This document shows, piece after piece, positions 39,300 through 51,707 of a stretch of DNA of 64,000 bases. Numbering within the stretch: position 1 is the first letter of the stretch; every line of letters begins with the position of its first letter. The DNA is from Panax quinquefolius (taxonomy: Eukaryota > Streptophyta > Magnoliopsida > Apiales > Araliaceae): NCBI GenBank assembly GCA_020205615.1, contig CM035161.1, positions 1,623,828 to 1,687,827 on the forward strand, given 5' to 3'. Made by a program: the position numbers and the translations under genes. Under the pieces are notes generated by a model. It saw only the letters and a list, made by a program, of their open reading frames with translations. It did not search any database and was not told the DNA's origin.

Positions 39300-40950
39300 T
39301 AGTTAATTATAAATTCTTGCAAGTTTATACCTTACTAGATAATCTGCTCTACCCATTCTTTATCTCTCTTGCTTCATACCAACGCTTGAACTTGACTACG
39401 GAGAAATTAGACTTTGACCTATTTATGGAGAATCCGCTAGAGAAACTTTCATTACATCCGTTGTTTAAAAATCTTGTTTGATTCAAGTCAGGCACCATTA
39501 CTTACCTGTTAACCTTATCTCTTTAAAGATACTTGCTTTTGGGGATTGATTGGTTAACTACTCATCACGCCAAAATTGATTGCTTTTGTAAGGTTGTTAG
39601 TTTTCATATTCCTAAGCAACCCGTTATTCAACTCAAGCAATCAAACCATCAGTAGTCAAACATTTTCATATCAAGCCATGAAGTCATTCGCTTATTACGG
39701 ATGTCAAGTTTTCTTAGTCCATGTTATGGATTTGAATAAAGACACGCCGATTTGAATAATATTCTTGTTGTTATTGATTTTCCCGATTTCCTTCAAGAAT
39801 TTATCGCTTACTCCCCAAAGATCGATATTAAATTTTGTATCGACTTTGAACCCCAGACAAAACTCATTTCTAAAATCTCATATCGAATGGCTCTTATTGA
39901 ACTTCGTGAGTTAAAATTCAACTATAGAATTTGGTACATGAGCCTTTATCTTGTGACTTCTTTTGTGGAATTCACCTGCCGCACTCTCCGTAGGGACGCC
40001 ATATTCGCGCGATAAGTAAATCGATAGGTGTCATTGTGACGCATATCCAAGGTTGAGATATGAGTCACAATGAGAGCAACCTAAGTCAAGAATCGAAATA
40101 CGTAGCTTTCTAGGTTTAGTTGGTTATTATCGAGATTCGTCAAGGATATTCTCGAATCGCTATTCCATTAACGTAGCTAACTCGTAGAGATACAAAATTC
40201 AAATGGAGCAAGGAATGTGGGAAGAGCTTCAAGAACTCAAGAGAGACTCATTTCAAAGATATGTTCACCCCATGCCATCCTCGAAAAGCGAACGTGGTAG
40301 CCGACGTGTTGAGTAGAAGATCGATACAAGTACGAGTACAATATTGTCAAAGACTCATTTCAGATAATATACAAATAATAGAGATGGAGATGAAAACTCT
40401 AGGTACCCACGTGATGATATACGAGCACGTGATGATATACGAGTATAATCGACTTTTAATCGATAAAGTTAAAGTCGCTCAAGCTACACACCGGAGTCGA
40501 TGAATTTGAAGAAGGAGGTGCAAGAAGTTGTTATTTTAAAAGCGAGAATCTATGAGGTGAGGAAAGCTCAAACCTTCGATTTATTAATCCATTTGAAATT
40601 CTCGATCGAATAGGAACCGTGGCCTATGTACTCGCTTTTACCACCAAGTATGACGCTGTTTCATAACGCTTTTCACGATCGATGTTACGTAAATATGTGG
40701 ACGACCAAAACACGCTATCGAAGTTAGAACCTGACGAGATAGCCAAGACTTAACGTACGAGAGGTACCGCCAAGATTTTGCAGAGGAAAGAATACGACCT
40801 ATGCATCGAGGTTATACCATAAGTTAAAGTTTTGTGGAGAAACCATGCTATTGAGGAAATGACTGGGAGTTGGAAACGAAAATGAAAGCGAGGTATCTTT
40901 ACCTTTTCGAAACACTGTGTATCGTACGCCAATTTCGAGGACTAAATTTC
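39300..40950 (+). pseudogene. pol: pol remnants of element B, reverse transcriptase and integrase cores absent
   Basis: A degraded protease begins near 39310, and the start of the reverse transcriptase region is at about 39750-39940. This is followed by a segment shared with A and C (about 39955-40075). RNase H end sequence HPRKANVVADVLSRRS is at about 40265, and an integrase C-terminal tail lies at about 40590-40950 (FEILDRIGTVAYVLAF, then RKYVDDQNT). No FIDD catalytic block and no integrase catalytic core are present. Confidence 0.75.
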
Positions 40951-40963
40951 ATAAGAGGGAGGT
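40951..40963 (+). other. Polypurine tract of element B
   Basis: ATAAGAGGGAGG immediately before the 3' LTR, preceded by actaaatttc as in D. Confidence 0.7.
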
Positions 40964-43727
40964 CAGAAGACCCCAAAATTTTTTAAATAAAAGGAATTTC
41001 CTTTATTTATTATTTTGAAATAGTAAGGGTTGATTTGATTAATGTGGATAGTTAAGGGTTAAATACGCAAATATTTCAAAATAAGCAAGTTGGTTATAAA
41101 ATATTCATTTTTGTTCTGGAATATTCGTTTGGTCGTGGAATATTCAGACTGCGTTGGAATATTCGTTTGGTCGCGGAATATTCTGATCGCTTCGTCGGAA
41201 TATTCGCACGACCACAAAAATGCATGTGTGGGCCCCATAACGAAAGCGATTGGATGAGGAAAACGACAAATATAAGTTGGTTAAAAATAACTGCATGAAG
41301 TTGTTACCAAGTAAGATCGCTGAATACCCGTGGTTAAAATACGTAATACGCTGTGGTCGCACAAGAGAAGACACCAGTATTGCACAAGATTGTTGAATTA
41401 TTGATTCGCACGTAAGATGGCACTACTCAATAATTTTCACAAAGAGTTACCGCTCAATATTTTATTTTATTGATTCAATAATTGTCATATTGATATTTTA
41501 TATTATCATTGTTCAATAATTGTCATCGCACAAGATTTCCCATTATCGATCAATAATTCATATTATTTGAATAATATTATTAGATAACATTATTGGCAAT
41601 GTCTAGAAAGTTCTGCTTCAAGGAGAGGTTTGTCACCTAATCATGGCCAAAGAAGGAGAGATCCTTATCGAAAGCCCCTCTTTCCTCGGGAAATGTACTC
41701 GTCATTATAAATGTGATTCTCGTAATATTATTTGTGAATAATTAATTATTGATTCATATGATAAGGAAATATTTATTTTATGTGAATATAAATGATGGAT
41801 TTATTTATGTGGTTATTAATGAAGGAATTAATGTTGAGGTGTTTTATCAAGATTTTATCTGGATTGAGGTGTTAAAAATCAAATCGTGGGTTTTAGATAT
41901 ATTATGGGGTTATAATTTTTAATCCGACCGCTGATTGTGGTAATTTTTGGGTATGTTATACATACATAAGTTGAGTATATGTCCACAAATTTTGAACCGT
42001 TAAAAATGCACGAATGATTTGTTGTGAATTTTAAGAGGTGCTCTGATTCTAAATTAGGTTTATAATTGATTTTGGTGGAAAATTCTAGAATTGAGTGGGC
42101 CCCACTTGTGGTTGGTGAAAAATGTGCTGAATTTTATTTCAAATGTGGTGGGTGGCAATAGTAGCAGGTAAAGCCATCAGTAAAGAAGTCAAGTCTCGCT
42201 TCCTAAGGGCTAACATTTTCCTATAAATAGAGGGGCTGTTAGAATTGAAAATCACACCGTAAACAAAGTTTTCTCTTTCTCTCTATATTATCGAGCGATT
42301 TTGTGAGTATTTAGATACTTTGAGAGTTGTCATTGCTCAAAGATAAGTTTCATTCAAAGATCACTTTCGACCTTTCCTTCCGGCAAGTCGATTCTTTTGA
42401 GGTAAGGATGTTATTTTCTTCTCAAATGATATTAATTCTTCAATATCATTATCTCAAATATCGTTGGTACTTTTATCAAATTTGGAACTTTTTCATGCTC
42501 TGGGTTACTTATTCATGAGTTACTATTCACGAAGTTACTATTCATGAGTTACTATTCACGAAGTTACTATTCACGAAAGTACTATTCATGAAGCGTGAAA
42601 ATGTTTTTTTGTGAATTTCTATCTTTTGTGTCTTGAGTTACTATTCACGATACTTGAAGACTATTCACGATACTATCTATTCATTCACGATCACGAAGAC
42701 TATTCACCTAAAAATGAAAATTTTTCTTTTCGCCTAAAAATATCTATTCGGATACTAGCTTTTGATTGTATCCATGTTTTGATCATTCTCAATTTTACTT
42801 CACTATGATTATTTATGAAGTATTTTTGAATCCTGATTGTTTAAAGTACGAATCCATAATATTTGTCATTTTGTTTCACCGGATTCGCTTCTTTAAAAGT
42901 ATTTTCATCATCCTCGCCTTAAATGATGATAGTATTGAATATCTTTGCCCTTAGTGCAAAGATGAATGATTTCAAGAATATCTTTGGCCCAGTAGTGCAA
43001 AGATGAATGTGTTTAAAATGAATACGACCGATCGATGAATATCTTTGGCCTTTAGTGCAAAGATGAATGTGTTTAAAATGAATATGACCGATCGATGAAT
43101 ATCTTTGGCCTTTAGTGCAAAAATGAACAGTGTTGAGATGAATACGACCGATTGATGAATATCTTTGGCTCAGTAGCAAAGATGAATATTTGATTTGAGA
43201 TGAATATCGATTGATGTTACAGGGATAAAATATTGATGATGGATCGTTAAATTCATAGATTATAGTAGATTTCATTCTCACGTAACTCTTCTATGAATTA
43301 TTATTTCACGCGAATATTGATCCGAAACTTGTTGTCTATTGTATTCTATCGATTTTTCCTCGTTGGAGACTAACGATAATTTGTTGTATATTATCTTAGT
43401 CATAACATTCTTTATCGGGCTAGTTGAGCTCACCCTTTTCCTTGTTGTTCCATTTTTCTTCTCAGAGGCGAGAATGTAATGAGTACTAGTCGGGTATGGA
43501 ATGAAGGTTCTAGAGAGAGTTGTTTAGTAGTCCTCACCATTATTGTAAAATAATGTATCAATAAATGTGATGAGGATTTATTTGAGTATAAATATTGTTC
43601 AGAAGATAATATTTGTATTTAAACTCACGCTTTATTGTTGTGATAATAAAGTTGTAGTTGTTTCGTATCATGTATTTGGCGACTCGTTAATGGGTTGGAT
43701 GGAATGGACCTATTTTGGGGTCGCACA
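40964..43727 (+). repeat. 3' LTR of element B, with one copy of the 1.6-kb segment
   Basis: Same order as the 5' LTR but with a single 1.6-kb unit (42119-43727). TATA box at 42221-42230. Ends GGGTCGCACA followed by the ATAAT duplication. Confidence 0.9.
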
Positions 43728-43732
43728 ATAAT
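43728..43732 (+). repeat. Target-site duplication of element B, right
   Basis: ATAAT, identical to 26988-26992. Confidence 0.85.
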
Positions 43733-44763
43733 GATTCAAATCATGGATCGTGAATGTGAAGAAGCACTTAAGGGTGGAATTTACCTATAGTAAAGTCAAA
43801 CTCTTGAATTTAAGCGAGAGCGTTTATTTGAGAAAACCCTAACGGTTATTACGTAAATTAATTATAAATTATTTTGAAGTCTATACTTTATTCAATACAA
43901 GTTCTACCCACTTTTTATTCTACCTAGTTGTGTTCAATGTTTAAATTTGACTCGGAAAAATTAGACTTTGATTTATCTATTGAAACTTCGTTGGGAGAAA
44001 CCTTCGTTACCTCCACTGTTTATTAATCTTGTTGTTTCAAATAAACACTTTCACGATCTTATCTCTTTGAAAATACTTGCCTTTGAGGTAATTTTTGAAA
44101 ACGATTGATTAACTACTTATTATTCTTTTTGTAAGGTTGTTAGCTTTCATATTCCTAACCAACCTGTTATATGAATTCAAAGTAACCAAACCCTAAAGTT
44201 AATCACTATTATATCAAGCCATAAGTAAAGAGCCCCGATCCTTTCGTTGTTGACTTCCTTGTGTGGAATGCAATCGAGCCGACTTTTCAGAGGCGACGCC
44301 GTGAATGACGATGACAAGTTGATAGGTATCATTGTGAGGTGCTATATATGTTAAAGGATAGAAGTCACAGCTTGGTATCAATGTAACGTCTATCCAAGTC
44401 TTGGATAAGAGTATCGCTTTTGAATGATATTTCTATCATTAATAAATTTCTTGACGATTCTTGAAGATTTCCTAGCCTACCCTAGAGCGTGAAATCAAAT
44501 TTTGTATTGACCCCCAAAGATAAAAACCCATTTCTTAAACCTCAAATATTTCTTCAACTAAAAGGATCTGCTACGACGAGGATTATGATGAAAGTCATAA
44601 TAAAAGTATTAGACTAATGAAAATCATGGGTATATGAAGTATTAGTAAGTGTTATGATGAGTTATGTGGTTATTATGTGAAAACATGAATGTTTCTTAGA
44701 AATCACAAAGGGTTGAAAAATCGATTTTGGTAAAAACGTAATATGAAATTCAATTGACCATAT
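43733..44763 (+). pseudogene. Internal region of element A, middle piece (protease and reverse transcriptase stub)
   Basis: Continues element A after B. A protease remnant with YTLFNTSSTHF lies at about 43890 (FDT-type motif changed to FNT). A noncoding segment shared with B and C follows at about 44250-44400, then a short reverse transcriptase-region start near 44430. The last 180 bp (44580-44762) are the reverse complement of 49430-49620 in element C. It stops where the C LTR begins. Confidence 0.65.
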
Positions 44764-47168
44764 CGACGCCTCAAAATTAGGTATACGCCACCCATCTTGG
44801 GTCGCCACTTACATGGTACATAAATTCAAATACAACTTACTAATATAACTGCTGTAGTACAATAATATAAAATCGTGAGTTTGAATACAAATATTGTCTA
44901 CTAGATATTATACAAACTCAAAAGGAGTCCTCATTACAACTATTATCACACTATTTCACGTAATAGTGAGGACTACTAATGCTATCCTCCGACCATTACT
45001 TCGCTCCCCGACTCGTCTCCAAATTATGTTCTCATTTCCTCAAGAGAATAAAGAAAGAAAGGGTGAGCTCAACTAGCCCAAGAAGAAATATTACGACTAA
45101 GATAATGCGTAATAAATTATCATTAGCCTTCAACAAAGTTGTTAAACCGATAAAATACAATAGACAACCAGCTTAATCATAATTTAATAAGCAATCCATT
45201 AAAAGAGTCAAGAGAGAATAAAGTCTACTATCTTTTAGGTTTTAAAAGGTTTTCATCAATTTTATCACCGAGACTCACTTTTTAATAAATAAACCACCAC
45301 ATCTAATCATCCCCGCATTACTGGCCAAGGATTTTCATCAAATTATCAATGGTCATGACTATACCGAATCACCCCGGTCATAATCATACCAAAACTATCC
45401 ATCACCGCATTACAAAAAAGCCACCGAGGACTTTTTGTCACATCATTTATATCAAGTCATGATTATACCGAATGATCCCCGGTCATAATCATACTAAGTT
45501 CATCTACGCACGTAAGCCAAAGATAACATAATATAACATGAGGATGATGACAATGACATAATAATTCAATAAAACAAGTTCAAGAATTATTTAATCCATG
45601 AATTATTAACGCCCAAATTGTCAACACGATATCGCTTTTCAGAGAGTAAAATTCAAGAATGATCGTAAGAATATTTCCATGAAAAGATATCGATGAAACG
45701 CAAATATCAAGGATATTCTACTAATTTCATGGAGTATAAAGTCAAAGTTTTAACCAACCGGGTATAATAAAGAATGGAATAACAAAAGAAATCACCACGC
45801 ATGCAGATTGTGATGACATGTGTTATTCCAATGTAATAATAATAATCTAAACTGTGTCGTGAAATTCACACCGATGTGATGTTCCAATGTAATAATAAAG
45901 ATGGAACTGCATCCTGTAAAACACATGTATAGATATTCCAATGTAATGATAAAGATTTTAACCAGTCCTGTAAAAACACATGCATGTGATGTTCCAATGT
46001 AATAATAAAATTTAACCAGTCCTGTAAAACACATGCATGTGATGTTCCAATGTAATAATAGAAGAATGTCACCAAGTATAGGGTAAATCACAGATACAAA
46101 AGTTATTCCAATGTAATAATAAGCAATGGAATAACATAAGGATTTCACCAAGTATAGGTATGCCACATATACAAAAATTATGTATAGGTATACCACTTTT
46201 TACAAAAGTTATTCCAATGTAATAATAATGAATGGAATAATGTAAGTTCTCTTCAAGAAGAAAGAATAACAATACCTTACCGTAAAAAGAACCTAATATG
46301 TAAGAAGTAAGAAGTAGTATCACTTTTCTTCTTTCTATAATTTTCTCTCTATAGCTTCTCTCTATAATTTCTCTCTAGTTTCAATGAATTCGTAAGAAAA
46401 AATAATGAAGGAAACGAGCTTCTATTTATAGAAAAATGGAATGCATAAGAATTAATCCATGAACTATCTCCCGATTGATTTACTTTAATCTGACTATTCC
46501 ATATTTAAAGAAAAATCTTTTAAATAAAATATAATATATTCTATTTATATAAAAACATTTTACTATGCAAACACTATGCAATACTATGCAAAACACTATG
46601 CAAAAAACACTACGCAACACTATGCATAATAAAATATAATATATTCTATTTATGTAATAACTTTAATAAAGTATTCTATTTTATATAAAGATGTTTCGCT
46701 TTTATTACGCTAATAATACTAATAAAACAAAACGCCATTATCGCTATAATAATTCATATTATTAATCGACAATAATGGAATCAAACCGAAAGTGACTTCT
46801 CACATAAAGATCAATAATCAATACCGCAGCTACTATGCAACCACACGACATCGCATTTTTTTACTACCGAGTAGTTCAACAAGAACTACCAGAAAAACTT
46901 CCGCCGTTATTTCAATAAAATATTTTTGTCGCTTTCAATCCGACAATAATTTCATTGCTAGGTCCACCAATGATTGAGCCATTGTATTTAATATTCCCCG
47001 CTAAACCGAATATTCCCCACCAATCGAATATAATATAACCACTGTGATACTTTGCAAAATTTATAAATACTACCCACAACTATAATATTATCTCAAATTC
47101 ACACCATAATATTATTAAAAATTATTTCACAAAATTTAAATCTTTATCGATAAAATCTGGGTCTCACA
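44764..47168 (-). repeat. 3' LTR of element C
   Basis: Read on the minus strand it starts TGTGAGACCC after a purine tract and ends CTAATTTTGAGGCGTC. It is a relative of the A/D LTRs and has a TATA-like CTATAAATAG near 46425. Confidence 0.82.
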
Positions 47169-47184
47169 ATCTCCTCCTTATGGA
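47169..47184 (-). other. Polypurine tract of element C
   Basis: Minus strand ATAAGGAGGAGAT next to the LTR start. Confidence 0.7.
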
Positions 47185-47585
47185 ATTTCACCAAATTAGG
47201 GTACGACTGATATGATAAAGAGATGAGGATACCTCAATACCTTTTATCGCTTAAAAATATTAAATTCATCTTTGAAATCCTACCAAAGATATTCATTAAC
47301 AATTCATCTTTGCACTATGTGCCAAAGATATACAACCAGAAACCAATAATAATACGAGACGCAAATTTTAATAAGATCACAACCACTAATTATCCATGCA
47401 CCAATCGCCAAGGATATTCGTGTTTTCAATTACTACCATGATTATACCGAATAATCCGTCATCATAATCATACCAAGTCTATCAATGCACTACTACCAAA
47501 GATGACTTTTTACCACATCCATGAATTAATATTTCATCACGAGACTCAAATTTCAATAATTAATCCATATCATCGAATCATCCCC

Positions 47586-48345
47586 GCACTACGTGCCAAG
47601 GATATTCATTAAGATCATGCACCACAAATTATCCATGACACTACTATTATCCATGCACTATACCAAAGATAATCGTATTCATTAAGATCACGACCACAAA
47701 TTATCCATGCACTACTACCAAAGATAATCGTGTATTCATTAAGATTACCGACCACAAATTATCCATGCACTACTACCAAAGATAATCGTAGGTATTCATT
47801 AAGATCACGACCACAAATTATCCATGCACTACTACCAAAGATAATCGTATTCATTAAGATTACGACACCACAAATTATCCATGCACTACTACCAAAGATA
47901 ATCGTGTATTCATTAAGATTACGACCACAAATTATCCATAATTGTATTCATTAAGATCACTACAAATTATCCATGCACTACTACCAAAGATAATCGTGTA
48001 TTCATTAAGATCACGACCACAAATTATCCATGCACTACTACCAAAGATAATTGTGTATTCATTAAGATTACGACCACAAATTATCCATGCACTACTACCA
48101 AAGATAATTGTGTATTCATTAAGATCACGACCACAAATTATCCATGCACTACTACCAAAGATAATCAGTATTCATTAAGATTACCAAAATTATCCATCCA
48201 CAAATTATCCATACTACTACCAAAGATAATTGTGTATTCATTAAGATCACGACCACAAATTATCCATGCACTACTACCAAAGATAATCAGGTATTCATTA
48301 AGATCACGACTTTATCCATGCACTACCAAAGATAATTGTGTTTTC
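47586..48345 (-). repeat. 57-bp minisatellite, about 13-14 copies, inside element C
   Basis: Tandem units on the plus strand start attcattaagatcacgacc, continue with acaaattatccatgcactac and end accaaagataat. They begin near 47586, 47675, 47733, 47792, 47849, 47908, 47945, 47999, 48058, 48115, 48171, 48235 and 48293. One or two copies are partial. On the minus strand the unit contains atctttggtagtagtgca, recalling the roughly 59-bp subrepeat of the B LTR (atctttggc...agtgcaaagat). Confidence 0.92.
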
Positions 48346-49640
48346 AATTACTATGATTACCAATCCCCCATCGGTCATAATCATACCAAGTCCATCTATG
48401 CACTACGTGCCACGTATGACTTTCAACATAATATAAGCATGAGGATAATGATATAAAGAATCAATCAAATGAGATAAAGGATAAATATTAAACATTTATA
48501 ATATAATTTATCCAGATTCAAGAATATCCCCATGTTATCAATCACTTAATAATCTCATAATCTAATATCATTAATATTATAACAATATTTTAATCACTTC
48601 TTAAATTTATAAACAATTTATCTTAATTGTTTACGCTTTTACCATATAATGCATTTAATCATTCAAAAATGCCATACTCATAAAATATCATCACCAATTA
48701 TCAAATCCTCATCAAAAAATATGCATATACTCTATATAGGATTCTCTAGCCATAAAATCCTATTTTCAACTTTGTTACTTCACATAACATATTTAACTCA
48801 TATGTTCAGAATTAAACTATTTTCATGAAAAATACCAAATCAGTCCCAAAAATATTTCTTTTCTGGGATTTAGCATAATATAGTCCCATAATGAAAATAT
48901 ATTTTTCTCGAATTTTTAAAAATTCATTTACTATTTTTAAAAATCAATTTCTAATTAATTCCTTAAGAAATTAGCTACCTCAAGTTTAACTCCAAAATTC
49001 CCAAATCTTGGCAGGACCTTACACATGTTAACGTGAGCTTCCAGTTTAAATTTCATGGTCATCGAGTTATAGAACTCCTAAGTATAGCGTCATTTCGAAA
49101 AACCTAAATATTGAAATAGTCATAACTTGCTCATTTTAAGTCGTAATGAGCTCATTTTTGGACAGGAGGTACTTTATACCATATACTTTCATGTCCCAAA
49201 AGGCCAGAATTTTTCTCATAATTTAAGTGGCCGAAACAGCCCTTAAAGTTTCATGGCAGCAGTAGCATTTTCAAATTTTACAGCTTTGGCCTCCTTTTGC
49301 TAAAATCAGTCCACACAAAAAAATCTACAACACCTTTTCCAGTAATTCCACTTGGATTAGTTAGGTAACTCATAGATCTAACTCTAGAACTTGACCACAC
49401 TCAAAAATTCAAAATATAATAGGAGATATGGTCAATTGAATTTCATGTTACGCTTTTCACCAAAATCTGATTTTCAACTCTTTGTGATTTCTAAGAAACT
49501 TTCATGTTTTCACATACCAACCAACATAACTCATCATAAAACTTACTAATACTTCATATACCCATGATTTTCATTAGTCCAATGCTTTTATTATGACTTT
49601 CATCATAATCCACGTAAATGCATCCTTTTAGTCAAGAAAT
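48346..49640 (-). other. Noncoding internal segment of element C in place of most of pol
   Basis: No reverse transcriptase, RNase H or integrase motif on either strand. On the minus strand a sequence TGTAAGGTCCTGCC starts at about 49024 and could be the first bases of an LTR from another family, but no partner was found. The part at 49430-49620 also occurs, inverted, at the end of the middle piece of A. Confidence 0.55.
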
Positions 49641-49649
49641 ATTCGAGGG

Positions 49650-51530
49650 TTTAAGAAATGGGTTTTGATCGGGGTCAATACAAAATTCGATTTCACGCCT
49701 AGGTAGGCTAGAAGTCTTCAAGAATACGCCAAGAAATTTATTAATGATAGAAATATCATTCAAAAATCATATTTCTCGTCCAAGACTTGATAAGACGTCA
49801 CATTAATACCAACCGTGACTTCTATCCCTTAACCTCGAGATAGACCTCACAATGATACCTATCAACTTGCCATCTTCATTCACGACGTCGCCTACGTAAA
49901 GTCCGCTTTGCAGCATTCCACACAAGGAAGTCAACAACGAAAGGATCGGGCTCTTTACTTATGGCTTGATATAACAAAATGATTAACTTTAGGATTTGGT
50001 TACTTTGAATTCAGATAACAAAGTTGGTTAGAATATGAAAGCTAACAACCTTACAAAAAGAATAATGAGTAGTTAATCAATCGATTTCAAAAATTACCTC
50101 AAAGGCAAGTATTTTCAAAGAGATAAGATCGACAGTAACGTGAAAGTGTTTATTTGAAACAACAAGATTAATAAAATAAAGGAGGTAACGGCGTTTCCTA
50201 CTAACGGTTTCAACCAATAAGTCAAAGTTTAACTTCTTCTGAGTCAAATTTAAACGCTGAACACAACTAGTGAAATAAAAGAGTGGGTAGAACCGTATCT
50301 AACACTAGATAGACTTCGCAAGAGCTTATGATTAACTTACCCGTGATAATTTTATTCGTGTTCCTCGTCACGAGAAAAACGCCTCTTAAACCACCGGCTT
50401 TGGTTTGTCTGGATGCCTTTTTGTGCTCCCCTAGTTAGTTGAATTTGCCTTCTCAGAAACGACAAAATCGAGCTAAGTGACCTTCTTCCACAATTATAAC
50501 ATGCTTTGATGGCATGGCGCAGCCGGACCGATGTGTCCTCTCCTCCGCATTTGAAGCATATGATAGTGGTCCTTCTCCTTCCTTAACAACAAAAAAGGTG
50601 TCGACGACATCTTTCCATCATCATTGAATCTCCTTTTCTTGAAATGTCCATTCTATTATTTTGGCCCCGATTACCACCGGCGTGGTTACCATATCCGCCC
50701 GTTGATTCCTCCACGCTTGTTGTCACCGCTCATGACTACTCGGTATTATAATTTTGCCGCCACCGCTTCTTTTTAGTCATACTGACTCGCTATCGCTACC
50801 CACTAATCGAGCCCTATTTACAACATCTCAATAAAAACACAGCTTTATGAGAAATAAGATGTCGACGATCTCCGCTTCAAACCTCTTAAAAACATTCGCG
50901 CCATTCTCTCATTATCCACCAAGTGGGACGAATCGTGATAACTCCGCAAATTTTGCCTCGTATCATGACATTGGCCATATTGTTTTGTTCCAACTTGATA
51001 AACTCCACCTCCTTCATGTGGCTAATACTTTCGAAAGTATTTGTCGCTGAATGTACCTCCCCGAACTTCTCCCAAGATATCTTCAAGACAAAGAAAGTCG
51101 AGTACGCTTTTACCGATTCCCACCAAGAATCGCCTCCGCAAGAACATAAAGCATGCAAAGGAACCTTTTGCTTCTTCTGAGCATCCCAAGACATCAAATA
51201 TCTTGTAATCTGCTTTATCCATGCTTCCGCCGTAAGTGGTTTTGCTTCCCTTAAACTCCGTGGTCCCAAATTCGAATTGTTTAATGCGTGACCGCCGAGA
51301 GTTTTCCGTGTTTCCACCCCACGCTTTTGGATGTGAGTCGCTTTCCCGATGTCATGAATTTAAAAACCTTTTAAACGCACTCGTCATTCATCAATCGATC
51401 GTTGTTGTTGTTGTTTACAGAGGATTATCGCCATCCTCGCTGCAGACATTGTCCTCGATTATCGATCCGTGGAGAATCAATACCTCCTCGTGCTCCATTG
51501 CTATTCTCAACATTCTCTGATGCCATTTTC
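49650..51530 (-). pseudogene. gag, protease and reverse transcriptase stub of element C, broken
   Basis: Minus strand. gag fragments lie at about 51320-50890, including KQITRYLMSWDAQKKQKVP, KISWEKFGEV and SHMKEVEFIKLEQNNM. Zinc-knuckle blocks at about 50580-50480 show CFKCGG and CYNCG. A protease-like LDT motif lies near 50260 with the residues after it altered. A noncoding segment shared with A and B is at about 49960-49790. The start of the reverse transcriptase region (ISIINKFL) is near 49750. The frame changes many times. Confidence 0.75.
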
Positions 51531-51690
51531 AAACACCGCCACAAAATAAGGGTTAATTAACATATCACATATTATCCCTATACTCGACCGACCAATTAAA
51601 TACCAAATAAACTTTAGGTAGGTCATACTAGCAAGGAATTCCCTGCCTCCCTCCTAGTACTATTCTCACATCTTAGCCAGGATCATATCC

Positions 51691-51707
51691 CTAAGCTCGA
51701 TACCAAC
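51691..51707 (-). other. Primer-binding site of element C
   Basis: Minus strand GGTTGGTATCGAGCTTA next to the LTR end. Confidence 0.7.

Larger units (their letters stand above)
26993..43727 (+). mobile_element. Element B, non-autonomous Ty3/gypsy retrotransposon with an expanded 5' LTR
   Basis: 16.7 kb, inserted in internal A with a perfect 5-bp duplication. 5' LTR 26993-37893 (10.9 kb), primer site 37894, about 3.1 kb internal region (37894-40963) and 3' LTR 40964-43727 (2.76 kb). Internally, gag, a zinc knuckle, a damaged protease, a reverse transcriptase N-terminal stub, the end of RNase H and the integrase C-terminal tail remain. The catalytic part of reverse transcriptase and the integrase core are missing, so it needs proteins in trans. 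Confidence 0.88.

Noticed and set aside
45792..46323. Hydrophobic minus-strand frames in the C LTR (YYYIGITFVS-type repeats), suggestive of a membrane protein
   Set aside because: They come from tandem LTR repeats based on attccaatgtaataataa, and the same repeats occur in the LTRs of A, D and both LTRs of C.
47586..48345. CRISPR-like array of regularly spaced repeats
   Set aside because: Copies are contiguous 57-bp units without unique spacers, inside a plant retrotransposon; no cas genes.
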